This document shows, one piece after another, positions 8,260 through 16,496 of a stretch of 44,122 nucleotides of DNA. The stretch lies in the NCBI GenBank assembly GCA_036494715.1, contig DASXNY010000044.1:1-44122 (forward strand), given 5' to 3'. The notes under the pieces are model-generated. The model saw only the letters and a list, made by a program, of their open reading frames with translations, did no database searches and was not told the origin of the DNA. This stretch comes from JAICJR01 sp036494715 (GTDB lineage: Bacteria; Actinomycetota; Thermoleophilia; Solirubrobacterales; Thermoleophilaceae). How positions within the stretch are numbered: the stretch's first letter is position 1; each line of letters starts with the position of its first letter. The translations under genes and the position numbers were made by a program.

Positions 8260-9062
8260 CAGTCGTGATCGATGTCTTCAGGCGTGTCGTGCCACGGCAC
8301 GCGGTCGCCGATCCGCGCGCGCATCTTCCAGCGCCGCGACTTGTCCGCGCGGTCGATCTCCGCGAGCAGGTGGCGAATCCGGTCCGGGACGTGGGCGAGG
8401 GCGCGCCCGTCGAGTCCCTGTGACAGCTCGCGCGCGATCTTGTCGGTGCGCTCGGCGACCATCGTCACCGTCCGCCACCAGCCCCAGTCCGACGCGCAGA
8501 GGTCGTTGATCCTGTTGATGTTGATCCCGCTGTCGTCAGCGGTCACCTCGTGGTCGGCCAGGACGGCGATCGCATCCTTGTAGTCCTTCTCGTTCGTCTC
8601 GACCACCTGGAGCTTCGACAGCAGCAGGTCCGCCGGCGTGAGCGAGCGATCGCCGATGGTGAGCCGCTCGCGCAGGTCCATCACGTGGCACATCTCGACG
8701 CGGTCGAGGAAGACGTCGGCCTGGCGCTGGTGAACGCTGTCGAGGAAGAACAGGCGGTGCTGCCCGTGCAGCACGTTGAACTCCTCGTCGGGTTCGTAGC
8801 CCAGTTCGTGGAACAGGTGCTCGACCTCGTTTGTCTGCTTCGAGCTCACCACGAAGTCGATGTCCTGGTAGCGACGCTGGAGCGGCGGCCGCAGCGCGCT
8901 CGGGGAGATCAGCGCGATCCCGACCCCGCCGGTGGCCCGCAGCTTCACGCCGCGCTCCTCGCCGGCGGCGATCACCCTCATCGCCTCCTCGAGCGGGTCC
9001 GTGTGGAACTGCCCCGCGTGTTCAGCCGAGTAGGTCATTTCGCTCGTCCCATGCTCAGCCAT
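8259..9062 (-). CDS. Nucleotidyltransferase-fold protein
   Basis: A 267-residue protein of the polymerase-beta-like nucleotidyltransferase superfamily. The hallmark ATGGVGIAL has Gly45-Gly46, and YQDIDFVV carries Asp67 and Asp69. A third acidic strand, QADVFLD, has Asp116. All residues needed for metal-dependent nucleotide transfer are therefore visible. TPADLLLSKLQ at about 146-156 resembles the helix after the catalytic core in AbiEii-like and related families. The C-terminal 90 residues are helical with a basic patch near the end. It overlaps the aldehyde dehydrogenase by 8 bases and is coupled to the aminotransferase, so it is a true member of a catabolic unit. What it modifies is unknown. 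A second possible start is the ATG eight codons in. Confidence 0.8.
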   Translation of the reverse strand: MAEHGTSEMTYSAEHAGQFHTDPLEEAMRVIAAGEERGVKLRATGGVGIALISPSALRPPLQRRYQDIDFVVSSKQTNEVEHLFHELGYEPDEEFNVLHGQHRLFFLDSVHQRQADVFLDRVEMCHVMDLRERLTIGDRSLTPADLLLSKLQVVETNEKDYKDAIAVLADHEVTADDSGININRINDLCASDWGWWRTVTMVAERTDKIARELSQGLDGRALAHVPDRIRHLLAEIDRADKSRRWKMRARIGDRVPWHDTPEDIDHD

Positions 9063-10500
9063 CGCTCAGCCTGACCATCACGTGCTTGATCTCGGTGTAC
9101 TCCTCCAGCGAGTAGACCGACATGTCGTTGCCGTTGCCCGACTGCTTGAAGCCGCCGTGCGGCATCTCGGCCACGATCGGCATGTGGTCGTTCACCCAGA
9201 CCGTGCCGAACTGGAGCACGCGCGCAGCGTTCAGGGCGCGCCCCACGTTGTTGGTGAAGACGGACGCGGCCAGCCCGTACTCGACCTCGTTGGCCCAGCG
9301 CAGCACCTCGGCGTCGTCGTCGAAGCGCGTCACCGACACGACGGGTCCGAAGACCTCCTTCTGGACGATCTCGTCGGACTGTTGCGCGCCGACAACGATG
9401 CTCGGCCTGTAGAAGAAGCCCTGGGCATCGCTCTCGCCGCCGGTCACGAGCTCGGCATGCCCGCTGTCGAGCGCGCGGTCCACGAAGCCCTTCACGCGCT
9501 GCTGCTGGCGCTCCGTGATCACCGGGCCCATCTCGGTGTCCTCGTCGGACGGGTCGCCCACCGAGATCGACTCGACAGCCGGGACGAGCACCGACAGGAA
9601 GTCGTCGTGCACACCCTCCGACGCGTAGATCCGCGACGCGGCCATGCAGTCCTGCCCGGAGTTGATGTAGCCACCCTCGCGGATGCGCTCCACGGCGAGG
9701 TCGAGATCGGCGTCGTCGAAGATGATCACCGGCGCCTTGCCGCCCAGCTCGAGGTGGAGCTTCTTCAGATTGCCCGCGGCGGCCTTCATCACGGCCTTGC
9801 CGGTGGACACGTCCCCGGTGAGTGAGGACATCCGCACGCGCGGGTGGCTCACGAGGGCGGCGCCGACGGTGTCGCCGTGCCCGGTCACGATGTTCAGCAC
9901 GCCCTCCGGGAAGAGGTCGGCCGCCAGCTCCGCGAGCCGCAGCGTCGTGAGTGGCGTGTGCTCGGAGGGCTTGAGCACCAGCGTGTTGCCCGTCATCAGC
10001 GCCGGGCCGATCTTCCACACGCCCATGAGCAACGGGTAGTTCCACGGCGCCACCGAGCCGACCACGCCGAGCGGGTCGCGGCGGATGATGCTCGTGTACC
10101 CCGTCGCGTACTCGCCCGCGGCCCGACCCTCGAGCGTCCGGGCGGCCCCGGCGAAGAAGCGCAGGTGGTCCGCCGCGAACGGGATCTCCTCGCGCGCGGC
10201 GGCGATTGGCTTGCCCACGTTCAGCGACTCGAGCTGCGCGAGCTCCTCGGCGTGCTCGTCGACGCGGTCGGCCAGGTGCAGCAGGGCCCGCGCCCGCTCG
10301 TTGGGCGGCGTCGCCGCCCAGGCCTCGAACGCGGCCTCGGCGACCTTCACCGCCTCGTCCACGTCGCGCGCCGAGCCGAGCGCCACCTCCGCGATCTGCT
10401 CGCCCGTGGCGGGGTTGGTCACCGCCTCGGTCTCACCCTCGGCGGCCGCCACGTGCCGGCCGCCGACGAACATCTCGTAACTCTCTTGAATGACGCTCAT
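9055..10500 (-). CDS. NAD(P)-dependent aldehyde dehydrogenase, gamma-aminobutyraldehyde dehydrogenase-like
   Basis: A 481-residue ALDH of normal length. Asn154 in PWNYP, Glu251 in LELGGKAP and the nucleophile Cys285 in SGQDCMAASRIYA are all present. The GQDC.A.SRIYA form is characteristic of the PatD-like branch that oxidises 4-aminobutanal to GABA, and related amino-aldehydes are likely substrates here. It converts an aldehyde to an acid with reduction of NAD(P). It follows the phosphoesterase by 18 bases, has AAGGAG about 11 bases before the ATG, and overlaps the nucleotidyltransferase. With three aminotransferases nearby it supports an amine-degrading role, though the exact aldehyde is not established. 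Confidence 0.92.
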   Translation of the reverse strand: MSVIQESYEMFVGGRHVAAAEGETEAVTNPATGEQIAEVALGSARDVDEAVKVAEAAFEAWAATPPNERARALLHLADRVDEHAEELAQLESLNVGKPIAAAREEIPFAADHLRFFAGAARTLEGRAAGEYATGYTSIIRRDPLGVVGSVAPWNYPLLMGVWKIGPALMTGNTLVLKPSEHTPLTTLRLAELAADLFPEGVLNIVTGHGDTVGAALVSHPRVRMSSLTGDVSTGKAVMKAAAGNLKKLHLELGGKAPVIIFDDADLDLAVERIREGGYINSGQDCMAASRIYASEGVHDDFLSVLVPAVESISVGDPSDEDTEMGPVITERQQQRVKGFVDRALDSGHAELVTGGESDAQGFFYRPSIVVGAQQSDEIVQKEVFGPVVSVTRFDDDAEVLRWANEVEYGLAASVFTNNVGRALNAARVLQFGTVWVNDHMPIVAEMPHGGFKQSGNGNDMSVYSLEEYTEIKHVMVRLSDG

Positions 10501-10518
10501 CTGGTCGCGGCTCCTTGG

Positions 10519-11463
10519 TCAGCCGGTTGTCGGGACAAAGCGCGCCACCTGGTGATCCTCGAGATCGACGATGACGCCCTGAAGGGTCCAGTCCGAGTAC
10601 GCGCTGCCCGGGTTGATCACGACGGTCTTGCCGAGCCGCTGCACGCCGCGTGACTCGTGGATGTGGCCGTGCAGGCTGAGCAGGGGCTGATACTCGAGGA
10701 TCGCGTCCCGCACGGCGGTGCTGCCGACGGGCTTCATGATCGAGCCGCCGCGCTTGACTCGGCTCGCGCCGTCCTCGAGCTCGGGCGCGTTGTCGAGGCC
10801 GGTGCCCCACGGCGGGACGTGGATGTTGAAGATCGCGTTCTCCATGTCCTCGATCTGGCTCGCCAGCGCGTCGATCTTCGCGCGCAGCTCCTCCTCGGAG
10901 CATTCGCGCGGCGTGTCCCACGGGGTGGGGTTCGCCCAGCCCAGGCTCAGCATCTCGTGCTGCCCGCCGACGCGCGTGATCGTGCCCTCGGGGGACTCCA
11001 CGAAGCTCGATTCCCTGAGCACGTCGTCGACCGCCCACTCGTCGTCGTTGCCGGGGGTGAAGATCACGCGCTGTCCCGAGTCGTGCAGCCGCTCCTCGGC
11101 AAGCGCGAGCCAGCGCCGCAGCGTCTCGGCCATGAGCTGGCTGAAGAGGCCGCCGAGCAGCTCCGGATCGGTCTGCAGCCGATCGCGTTCCTCCTGGTTC
11201 ATGCGCGCCGGGTAGAGGCCGTTGTTCTGGATCTGGCGCTCGAGCTCCTCGAGCTCCTCGGGGCTGTGGACGTCGACGTCGCCGCCGCTCCACGAGCAGT
11301 GGTAGCCGCCGTTCCCGTCGCTGACGAGCGGGATGATCATCTTGCCGGTGCAGTCGCCGCCCATGATCACCACGCTGGCCTCGTAGACCCTGCCCGCGCT
11401 CAGGAACTTGCGGAAGCAGACCTCCGAGCCGTGCACGTCGGTACAGAAGAACATTCTCAACAT
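10519..11463 (-). CDS. Metallophosphoesterase A
   Basis: A 314-residue calcineurin-like phosphoesterase. The metal ligands are visible in order: Asp9 and His11 (CTDVHGS), Asp37 (MGGDCTGK), Asn139 in PGNDDE, His215 in NIHVPP, and His265/His267 in LHGHIHE. The gap between the second and third motifs is long (about 100 residues) and mostly helical. It is first in a six-gene catabolic unit, with GAGGGAG before ATG 11463 and an 18-base leader. A close paralogue lies at 30143-31078, also first in its unit and also in this regulon. Probable substrates are phosphomonoesters or phosphodiesters; none can be named. The hydrophobic content does not suggest export. Confidence 0.88.
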   Translation of the reverse strand: MLRMFFCTDVHGSEVCFRKFLSAGRVYEASVVIMGGDCTGKMIIPLVSDGNGGYHCSWSGGDVDVHSPEELEELERQIQNNGLYPARMNQEERDRLQTDPELLGGLFSQLMAETLRRWLALAEERLHDSGQRVIFTPGNDDEWAVDDVLRESSFVESPEGTITRVGGQHEMLSLGWANPTPWDTPRECSEEELRAKIDALASQIEDMENAIFNIHVPPWGTGLDNAPELEDGASRVKRGGSIMKPVGSTAVRDAILEYQPLLSLHGHIHESRGVQRLGKTVVINPGSAYSDWTLQGVIVDLEDHQVARFVPTTG

Positions 11464-11480
11464 GCTTGCTCCCTCTTGCC

Positions 11481-11516
11481 AGACGGCACTCTAACGATAA
11501 ATCTGAGCCTGGTCAA
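11481..11516 (-). promoter_or_regulatory. Promoter and operator site 2 for the phosphoesterase-ALDH unit
   Basis: On the minus strand TTGACC (11516-11511) and TAGAGT (11493-11488) are 17 bases apart. The shared element TTTATCGTTA occupies 11501-11492. The expected start of transcription is near 11481, leaving an 18-base leader with a purine-rich ribosome site. It stands back to back with site 3, 40 bases away. Confidence 0.72.
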
Positions 11517-11556
11517 ACGCGCTTCCGGGTGCCTGCCAGAGGGGCATCGGGGGCAC

Positions 11557-11590
11557 TTGACCGGGCTTTGTTTATCGTTATACTGCCCGC
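11557..11590 (+). promoter_or_regulatory. Promoter and operator site 3 for the aminotransferase-VOC-SDR unit
   Basis: TTGACC (11557-11562) and TATACT (11579-11584) are 16 bases apart. The element TTTATCGTTATA lies at 11571-11582. Only six bases separate the -10 from the ATG at 11591, so transcription should begin at or next to the start codon and the message is probably leaderless. Confidence 0.75.
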
Positions 11591-12901
11591 ATGTCTCGTG
11601 GGACCACCGCGCCCCTCACGGGCGCGCCCAGCCTTCCCGAACGCGCGCGGGCGGTCATGCCGGGCGGAGTGAACAGCGGTCAGCGTCAGATCGCCCATCT
11701 CGAGGACCTGGTCATCGCCCGCACCGAAGGCGCGCGCTTCACCGATGGCGAGGGGCGCGAGTACCTGGACTTCCACGCCGCGTTCGGTCCCCAGCTGCTC
11801 GGACACAACGACCCGGACGTCGACGCCGCGGCCATCGCGGCGATCCGCGAGCTCGACCTGATGGGCGTCGGTGTCTCGAGGCTCGAGATCGAGCTGGCCG
11901 AGCGGCTCGTCGAGCTCGTGCCCGCGATCGAGCAGGTGCTGTTGACCGCCACCGGCAGCGAGGCGACCTTCCATGCGCTGCGACTCGCACGCGCGGCCAC
12001 CGGCCGCACGCGCATCGTCAAGTTCCAGGGCTGCTACCACGGCTGGCACGACGCCGTGGCGATGAACGTCATCTCGCCCCCCGACAAGATGGGGACCAAG
12101 GACCCGCTGTCGGCGGGCATGATGCCCGAGACGGTCGAGGCCACGATCGTCGTTCCGTTCAACGACCTCGCCGCGGTCGAGCAGGCACTCGGCGAAGGCG
12201 ACGTCGCCGCGGTGCTGCTCGAGCCGATCCCGCACAACATCGGCGCCGTGCTGCCGGAAGACGGCTTCCTCGCCGGGCTGCGGCGGCTCTGCGACGCGCA
12301 CGGCGCGCTGCTCATCTTCGACGAGGTGATCACCGGCTTCCGGCACGCGCTCGGCGGCTTCCAGTCGATCAGCGGCGTGACGCCCGACCTCACCACGCTC
12401 GGCAAGGCGATGGCCAACGGCTACCCGATCGGCGCGATCGGCGGCCGCACCGACCTGATGGAGCTGTTCAGCACGACGCCCGGCCGCCCAGTCTTCTTTG
12501 CCGGCACCTACAACGGCCACCCCGCGTGTGCCGCCGCGGCAATCGCGACGATCGACAAGCTCGCGAACGAGCCCGTCCACGAGCACATCTTCGGCCTCGG
12601 CGAGCGCGCCCGGCGCGAGCTCACGGAGTTGTTCGAGTCGCTCGGGCAGCCCGCGCGGGTGAGCGGCTTCGGCTCGGTCTTCGTCACCTACTTCATGGAT
12701 GTCGAACCGCGCGACTACGCCGCCCTGCTCCACAACGACGCCGATCTGTTCATCGCGGTCCGCCGGGCCGAGATGGACTACGGGGTCTTCGAGCTGCCGC
12801 TCAACCTCAAGCGCAGCCACTTCTCGTACGCGCACACCGACGCCGACGTGGACATCCTCCTGCACGCGACCGAAGCCGCCTGGAAGGACGTCACGGGATG
12901 A
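11591..12901 (+). CDS. Class III aminotransferase, glutamate-1-semialdehyde aminomutase-like (B)
   Basis: A 436-residue PLP enzyme. MPGGVNSGQR near the N terminus, TATGSEATFHALR (119-131), Asp244 in FDEVITGFR and Lys272 in LGKAMANG mark the HemL-like class III branch. It aligns over most of its length with the enzyme at 6931-8259 but differs around the active-site entrance (CYHGWHDAVAM against HYHGWIDPLHV), so the substrates may differ. No ribosome site precedes the ATG, which fits a leaderless message from the promoter six bases upstream. Its stop overlaps the next start (ATGA). A role in tetrapyrrole synthesis is unlikely: the enzyme for that pathway normally travels with hem genes, which lie elsewhere in this window without it. 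Confidence 0.9.
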   Translation: MSRGTTAPLTGAPSLPERARAVMPGGVNSGQRQIAHLEDLVIARTEGARFTDGEGREYLDFHAAFGPQLLGHNDPDVDAAAIAAIRELDLMGVGVSRLEIELAERLVELVPAIEQVLLTATGSEATFHALRLARAATGRTRIVKFQGCYHGWHDAVAMNVISPPDKMGTKDPLSAGMMPETVEATIVVPFNDLAAVEQALGEGDVAAVLLEPIPHNIGAVLPEDGFLAGLRRLCDAHGALLIFDEVITGFRHALGGFQSISGVTPDLTTLGKAMANGYPIGAIGGRTDLMELFSTTPGRPVFFAGTYNGHPACAAAAIATIDKLANEPVHEHIFGLGERARRELTELFESLGQPARVSGFGSVFVTYFMDVEPRDYAALLHNDADLFIAVRRAEMDYGVFELPLNLKRSHFSYAHTDADVDILLHATEAAWKDVTG

Positions 12902-13329
12902 GCGTCGGCAGCTCCGGGATGCACCACATGGGCCTGACGGTCTCGGACCTCGACAGGTCGGTTGCCTTCTACTCGCGCTTTGGCTTCGAGGTGACCGCTC
13001 GCATCGAGGAGGAGGGTGCCGAGGTCGAGGAGGGCCTCGGCGTTCCGGACGCGGCGCTCAGGGTCGCCATCCTCGAGAGCGAGAACTCGCGGCTCGAGCT
13101 GATCCAGTACGTCAAGCCCGACGGCGGCCCGGCGCCGCTTCCGAACAACGGCACCGGCGCGGCCCACCTGTGCGTCGAGGTGGACGACGTCGACAAAGCC
13201 TACGAGGAACTGCGCGCAGCCGGCATCGATTTCTTCTCGGAGCCGATCACCCACGAGTCGGGAATCCGCTGGGTGTACTGCCGCGACCCCGACGGGCTGA
13301 CCACGGAGCTGCTGCAAGTCCTGACATGA
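12898..13329 (+). CDS. VOC-family (glyoxalase/dioxygenase-fold) protein
   Basis: A 143-residue vicinal-oxygen-chelate protein. It opens with MHHMGLTVSDLDRSVAFYS, where His9 or His10 is the expected first metal ligand. Later come the second strand with Glu (RLELIQY), the second-module His (AAHLCVEVDDVD) and the closing Glu (TTELLQVL). These give the two betaalphabetabetabeta modules and a plausible metal site. VOC enzymes act as isomerases, epimerases, lyases or ring-cleaving oxygenases, and the sequence does not decide which. It is joined by ATGA overlaps to the aminotransferase before it and the SDR after it, so the three are translated together. Confidence 0.9.
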   Translation: MSVGSSGMHHMGLTVSDLDRSVAFYSRFGFEVTARIEEEGAEVEEGLGVPDAALRVAILESENSRLELIQYVKPDGGPAPLPNNGTGAAHLCVEVDDVDKAYEELRAAGIDFFSEPITHESGIRWVYCRDPDGLTTELLQVLT

Positions 13330-14123
13330 GACTGGACGGCAAGGTCTGTCTGGTCACCGGCTCGGGGAGCGGGATCGGCCGCGCCACCGCCGTCGAGATG
13401 GTGCGCCAGGGAGCGGAGGCCGTGGTGGTCTCGGACGTGAACGACGCGGGCGGCGCCGAGACCGTCGAGCTCGTCGGGCGCGAGGGCGGCACGGCGGTCT
13501 ACCACGCCTGCGACGTCTCGGACTCGACGGCGGTACAGGGATTGATGGCGTTCGTCGACGAGCGCTTCGGCCGCCTCGACGTCCTGCACAACAACGCCGC
13601 GATTGTCGACACCCAGATCACCGACCGGACCCGCATCGAGGAGCTCGACGAAGACGTCTGGGATCGCATTTTCGCCGTGAACGTGCGCGGCAGCTGGCTC
13701 TGCATCAAGTACGCGCTGCCGCTGCTGCGACGCTCGCGCGCCGCGGCGATCGTCAACTGCGCTTCCGTCTCGAGCTTCCTCGCGTTCGAGGGCGAGTCCT
13801 GTTACTGCGCGAGCAAGGGCGCGATCCCTATGCTCACCCGTTCCGCGGCGCTCGACTTCGCGCGCTTCGGGATCCGCTGCAACTGCTATTGCCCCGCGAC
13901 CATCGATACGCCGATGGTCGCCAATCAGTTCGAGGCCGGCGATTCCGAGGCGATGACTCGCACGCTGACCGCTACCCACCTCTTGCCCGAGCCCCGGCTC
14001 GGGCACCCGGAAGAGGTGGCGCGGCTGGTGTGCTTTCTCGCCTCGGACGCCGCCTCGTTCATCAACGGCGCGTCCTACCTGATCGACGGCGGCGCGCTCG
14101 CCTGGCGCGGCTCGTTCGGCTGA
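13326..14123 (+). CDS. SDR-family oxidoreductase 4
   Basis: A 265-residue short-chain dehydrogenase. TGSGSGIG is at 11-18, Ser147, Tyr160 and Lys164 (YCASK) form the active site, and Asp37 after strand 2 (VVSDVND) suggests NAD(H). The loop motif is NNAA rather than NNAG, a form shared with SDR 6 and SDR 7. The start ATG 13326 overlaps the VOC stop. It ends the plus-strand unit, and its stop lies within a hairpin shared with the convergent GMC gene. Substrate unknown. Confidence 0.92.
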   Translation: MRLDGKVCLVTGSGSGIGRATAVEMVRQGAEAVVVSDVNDAGGAETVELVGREGGTAVYHACDVSDSTAVQGLMAFVDERFGRLDVLHNNAAIVDTQITDRTRIEELDEDVWDRIFAVNVRGSWLCIKYALPLLRRSRAAAIVNCASVSSFLAFEGESCYCASKGAIPMLTRSAALDFARFGIRCNCYCPATIDTPMVANQFEAGDSEAMTRTLTATHLLPEPRLGHPEEVARLVCFLASDAASFINGASYLIDGGALAWRGSFG

Positions 14124-14147
14124 GCCGCGGCGCGCGGCGGGTCAGCC
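14118..14147. terminator. Possible hairpin between convergent genes
   Basis: GGCTGA (14118-14123) pairs with TCAGCC (14142-14147), and GCCGC (14124-14128) pairs with GCGGC (14134-14138). The loop is GGCGC and there is a 3-base bulge. It contains both stop codons of the convergent genes. No T-run follows on either strand, so it is at best a weak bidirectional terminator. Confidence 0.35.
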
Positions 14148-15674
14148 CGCCGCCAGCTCGCGGCCGATCTTCTCGCCGATCACCACGGTCGGGATGTTCG
14201 TGTTGCCGGAGATCACCGCCGGCATGATCGACGCGTCCGCCACGTAGAGGCCCTCGAGGCCGTGCACGGCGCCGTCGGCCCCGACGACCGCCAGCGGATC
14301 GGACGCCGGCCCCATCTTGGAGCTCCCGGCGGGGTGGAAGTAGTGCACCGCCGACTCGCGGACGAATTCCGTGAGCGCCTCGTGTCCGCTCACCGCCGCC
14401 CCCGGGTAGGTCTCCTCGCCGAGGAGGCGGGCGAGCGGCGGGTATTGCACGAGCTCGCGGATCCGCTCGACGATCTCCACCAGCCGCCTGAGGTCGCTGC
14501 CATCGGGGTCAGACAGGTAGCGGTGATCGATCAGCAGCGGATCGTCCGAGCTCGGCCCGGTGAGGCGGACGAAGCCGCGCGAGTGCGGCGTGAGCACCGC
14601 GGCGGCGACGGTCCAGCGCCACTCGTCGGGCCTCAGCGCGTTGCGCCCGCCGACCGGGTAGATGTGCGAGTCGAAGCCGCGCTCGCACTCGCTCGAGGCG
14701 TACTTGCCGATCACCTGCTCGTCGGGGCGCCAACGGTCCGCGGCGTGGGCGGTCATCAGGGAGCGCACCTCGTCAGTGCCCGCGTAGTCGAGCTCGAGCG
14801 AGGGCTGGTCGTGCAGGTTCTCGCCGACCCCGGGGAGCTCGTGGCGAACTTCGATCCCGACCTCCCGCAGGTGGTCGGCGGGACCGATGCCGGAGCGCAG
14901 GAGGATCGCCGGCGTGCCGTAGGCGCCCCCGGACAGGACGACGCGGGCTGCCTCGACCTCGAACTCCGTGCCGTCGGCATCGCGCACCACCACGCCGGTC
15001 ACGCGGGAGCCGTCGAGCAGCACGCGCTCGACGGGGGCGTCGCCGGCCACGGCCATGTTCGGCTGATCCCGGACCGGGTCCACATAGGCGAACGGGCTGC
15101 TGATGCGCGTGCCGTCGCGGGCGATGCTGATCGGGAACGGCGCGACGCCGATCGTCTCGTCGAGGTTGTTGAAGTCGTCCACCGCCGGGATGCCGTTTGC
15201 CACGAGCCCCTCCATGCAGGCCTCCTGGAACGGGGTCAGGTCGCCGAGCGGCACCGACCGCACCTCCAGCCGCTTCCAGACGGACTCGATCACCGGCAGC
15301 AGATCGTCGGTCGCCCAGCCCTCGTTGCCCGCGGCGGCCCAGCCGTCGTAGTCGAAGCGCGAGCCGAGCACCGCCGCACCGGCGTTGTGTGCCGAGCAGC
15401 CCCCCATCACCTTGGCGCGGTTGAACGCAACGGTCTTGCCCCTCACCTGACCCGTGTAGCCCCAGTCGTGCGAGACCATCGCCATCGTCGCCGCGTCGAG
15501 CAGGTCCTTGGGCCAGCGGCCGCTGTTCTTGGGGCCGTAGTCGGGTCCCGCCTCGAGCAGCGTCACGTCCTCGGCCGTGTTCTCCGCAAGCACGCCGGCG
15601 AGCGCCGCGCCGGCGCTCCCGCCGCCGACGACGAGCGTCCCCGTGGAGCTTGGAATGCGAGTCCGATCGGCCAC
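14142..15674 (-). CDS. GMC-family FAD-dependent oxidoreductase A
   Basis: A 510-residue glucose-methanol-choline oxidoreductase. The FAD motif GGGSAGAALAGVLAE is at about 17-31. The GMC signature MGGCSAHNAG and a second signature (GAYGTPAILLRSGIG) follow. The catalytic His447 is in HYFHPAGSSKMGP and its partner is in the SGNTNIPT segment (Asn491). The start is GTG 15674 with AGGAG six bases upstream; a longer open frame is only high-GC antisense reading. Members oxidise alcohols, polyols or choline-like compounds with FAD and pass electrons to oxygen or a carrier. It is divergent from the SDR unit at 15723 and may share its operator. It is a clear paralogue of 28440-29984. No export signal is seen. 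Confidence 0.92.
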   Translation of the reverse strand: MADRTRIPSSTGTLVVGGGSAGAALAGVLAENTAEDVTLLEAGPDYGPKNSGRWPKDLLDAATMAMVSHDWGYTGQVRGKTVAFNRAKVMGGCSAHNAGAAVLGSRFDYDGWAAAGNEGWATDDLLPVIESVWKRLEVRSVPLGDLTPFQEACMEGLVANGIPAVDDFNNLDETIGVAPFPISIARDGTRISSPFAYVDPVRDQPNMAVAGDAPVERVLLDGSRVTGVVVRDADGTEFEVEAARVVLSGGAYGTPAILLRSGIGPADHLREVGIEVRHELPGVGENLHDQPSLELDYAGTDEVRSLMTAHAADRWRPDEQVIGKYASSECERGFDSHIYPVGGRNALRPDEWRWTVAAAVLTPHSRGFVRLTGPSSDDPLLIDHRYLSDPDGSDLRRLVEIVERIRELVQYPPLARLLGEETYPGAAVSGHEALTEFVRESAVHYFHPAGSSKMGPASDPLAVVGADGAVHGLEGLYVADASIMPAVISGNTNIPTVVIGEKIGRELAAG

Positions 15675-15698
15675 AAAATCTCCTGTTCCGAGGGCTAG

Positions 15699-15720
15699 TT
15701 TATCGTTATAGTACGCCCCA
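15699..15720 (+). promoter_or_regulatory. -10 and operator site 4 between GMC A and SDR 5
   Basis: The element TTTATCGTTATA lies at 15699-15710 and overlaps a -10 TATAGT (15707-15712). The -35 region is poor (TGTTCC or GTTCCG). Transcription would begin near 15719, a few bases before ATG 15723. The same site lies about 25 bases before the GMC start on the other strand, so one bound protein could control both. Confidence 0.65.
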
Positions 15721-15722
15721 GG

Positions 15723-16496
15723 ATGGAGCGCATGGCGACGAAGCGGGCGCTGGTCACGGGGGCCTCGAGCGGCATCGGCGCCGGCATCGCCGAGGCGTTC
15801 GCCCGCGAGGGCGCCGCGGTGGCCGTTTGCGGCCGCGACCGCGAGCGCACGCAGGCGACGGTAGATGCGATCGCCGTCGCCGGCGGCAGCGCGCACCCTG
15901 TCTTCGGAGACCTCTCGAATCCGCCCGACGTCGAGCGCATGGTGGCGGAGGCGGTGGAGGCGCTCGGCGGGCTCGATGTCGTCGTCAACTGTGCCGGCAT
16001 CGGCGAGCTCGACGGCTGGGTGCCGGTGCACGAACACTCGCTCGGCGCCTGGGAGCGCACGCTGGCCGTGAACCTCACCGGGCCGTTCCTCGTTTCCAAG
16101 TCGGCCATCCCTCACATGCTCGAGGGCGGCGGCGGCGCGCTCCTCCACATCAGCTCCGTCTGCTCGATCACGGTCTGGGCAGGTGACAGTGCGTACTCGG
16201 TGTCGAAGGCCGGGCTGAACATGCTCTCCGACCACATCGCGGTGGAGTACGCGGACCAGGGCATCCGCTCGAACACCCTCCTGCCCGGCGAGATCCTCAC
16301 GCCCCTGCACGAGGCCGCGGCCTCCGCATCGCCCGACGCGCGCGAGTGGGAGCGGCGGGTCCTCGCCCGTCACCCGATCGGCCGCTTCGGCGAGGTGGGC
16401 GAGGTGGCGGAGGCGGCTGTCTTCCTGTGCTCGGACGAGTCGCGCTTCCTCACGGGCGCCAACGTCCCGATCGACGGGGCCTACAGCCGTGTCTGA
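15723..16496 (+). CDS. SDR-family oxidoreductase 5
   Basis: A 257-residue short-chain dehydrogenase. TGASSGIG is at 12-19, with Tyr158 and Lys162 (YSVSK) and a serine in HISSV. The loop motif reads VNCAG. CGRDRER after strand 2 is basic and favours NADP(H). ATG 15723 lies about 10 bases after the -10; the ATG at 15732, with GGAG three codons before it, is an alternative start. It begins a four-gene unit, and its stop overlaps the next start by 8 bases. The reaction is an alcohol/ketone redox step on an unknown substrate. Confidence 0.91.
   Translation: MERMATKRALVTGASSGIGAGIAEAFAREGAAVAVCGRDRERTQATVDAIAVAGGSAHPVFGDLSNPPDVERMVAEAVEALGGLDVVVNCAGIGELDGWVPVHEHSLGAWERTLAVNLTGPFLVSKSAIPHMLEGGGGALLHISSVCSITVWAGDSAYSVSKAGLNMLSDHIAVEYADQGIRSNTLLPGEILTPLHEAAASASPDAREWERRVLARHPIGRFGEVGEVAEAAVFLCSDESRFLTGANVPIDGAYSRV

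Noticed and set aside
8259..9062. AbiEii-type toxin of a toxin-antitoxin pair
   Set aside because: There is no AbiEi-like partner gene, and the gene overlaps metabolic genes on both sides.
6931..12901. Tetrapyrrole glutamate-1-semialdehyde aminomutase (hemL)
   Set aside because: Two copies lie in catabolic units under the shared operator and away from the hem genes at 40-42 kb. A true hemL is normally single.
10657..13329. An 890-codon open frame on the plus strand
   Set aside because: Only the final 143 codons (VOC protein from 12898) match a family. The rest is antisense or out-of-frame reading of other genes, common in GC-rich DNA.
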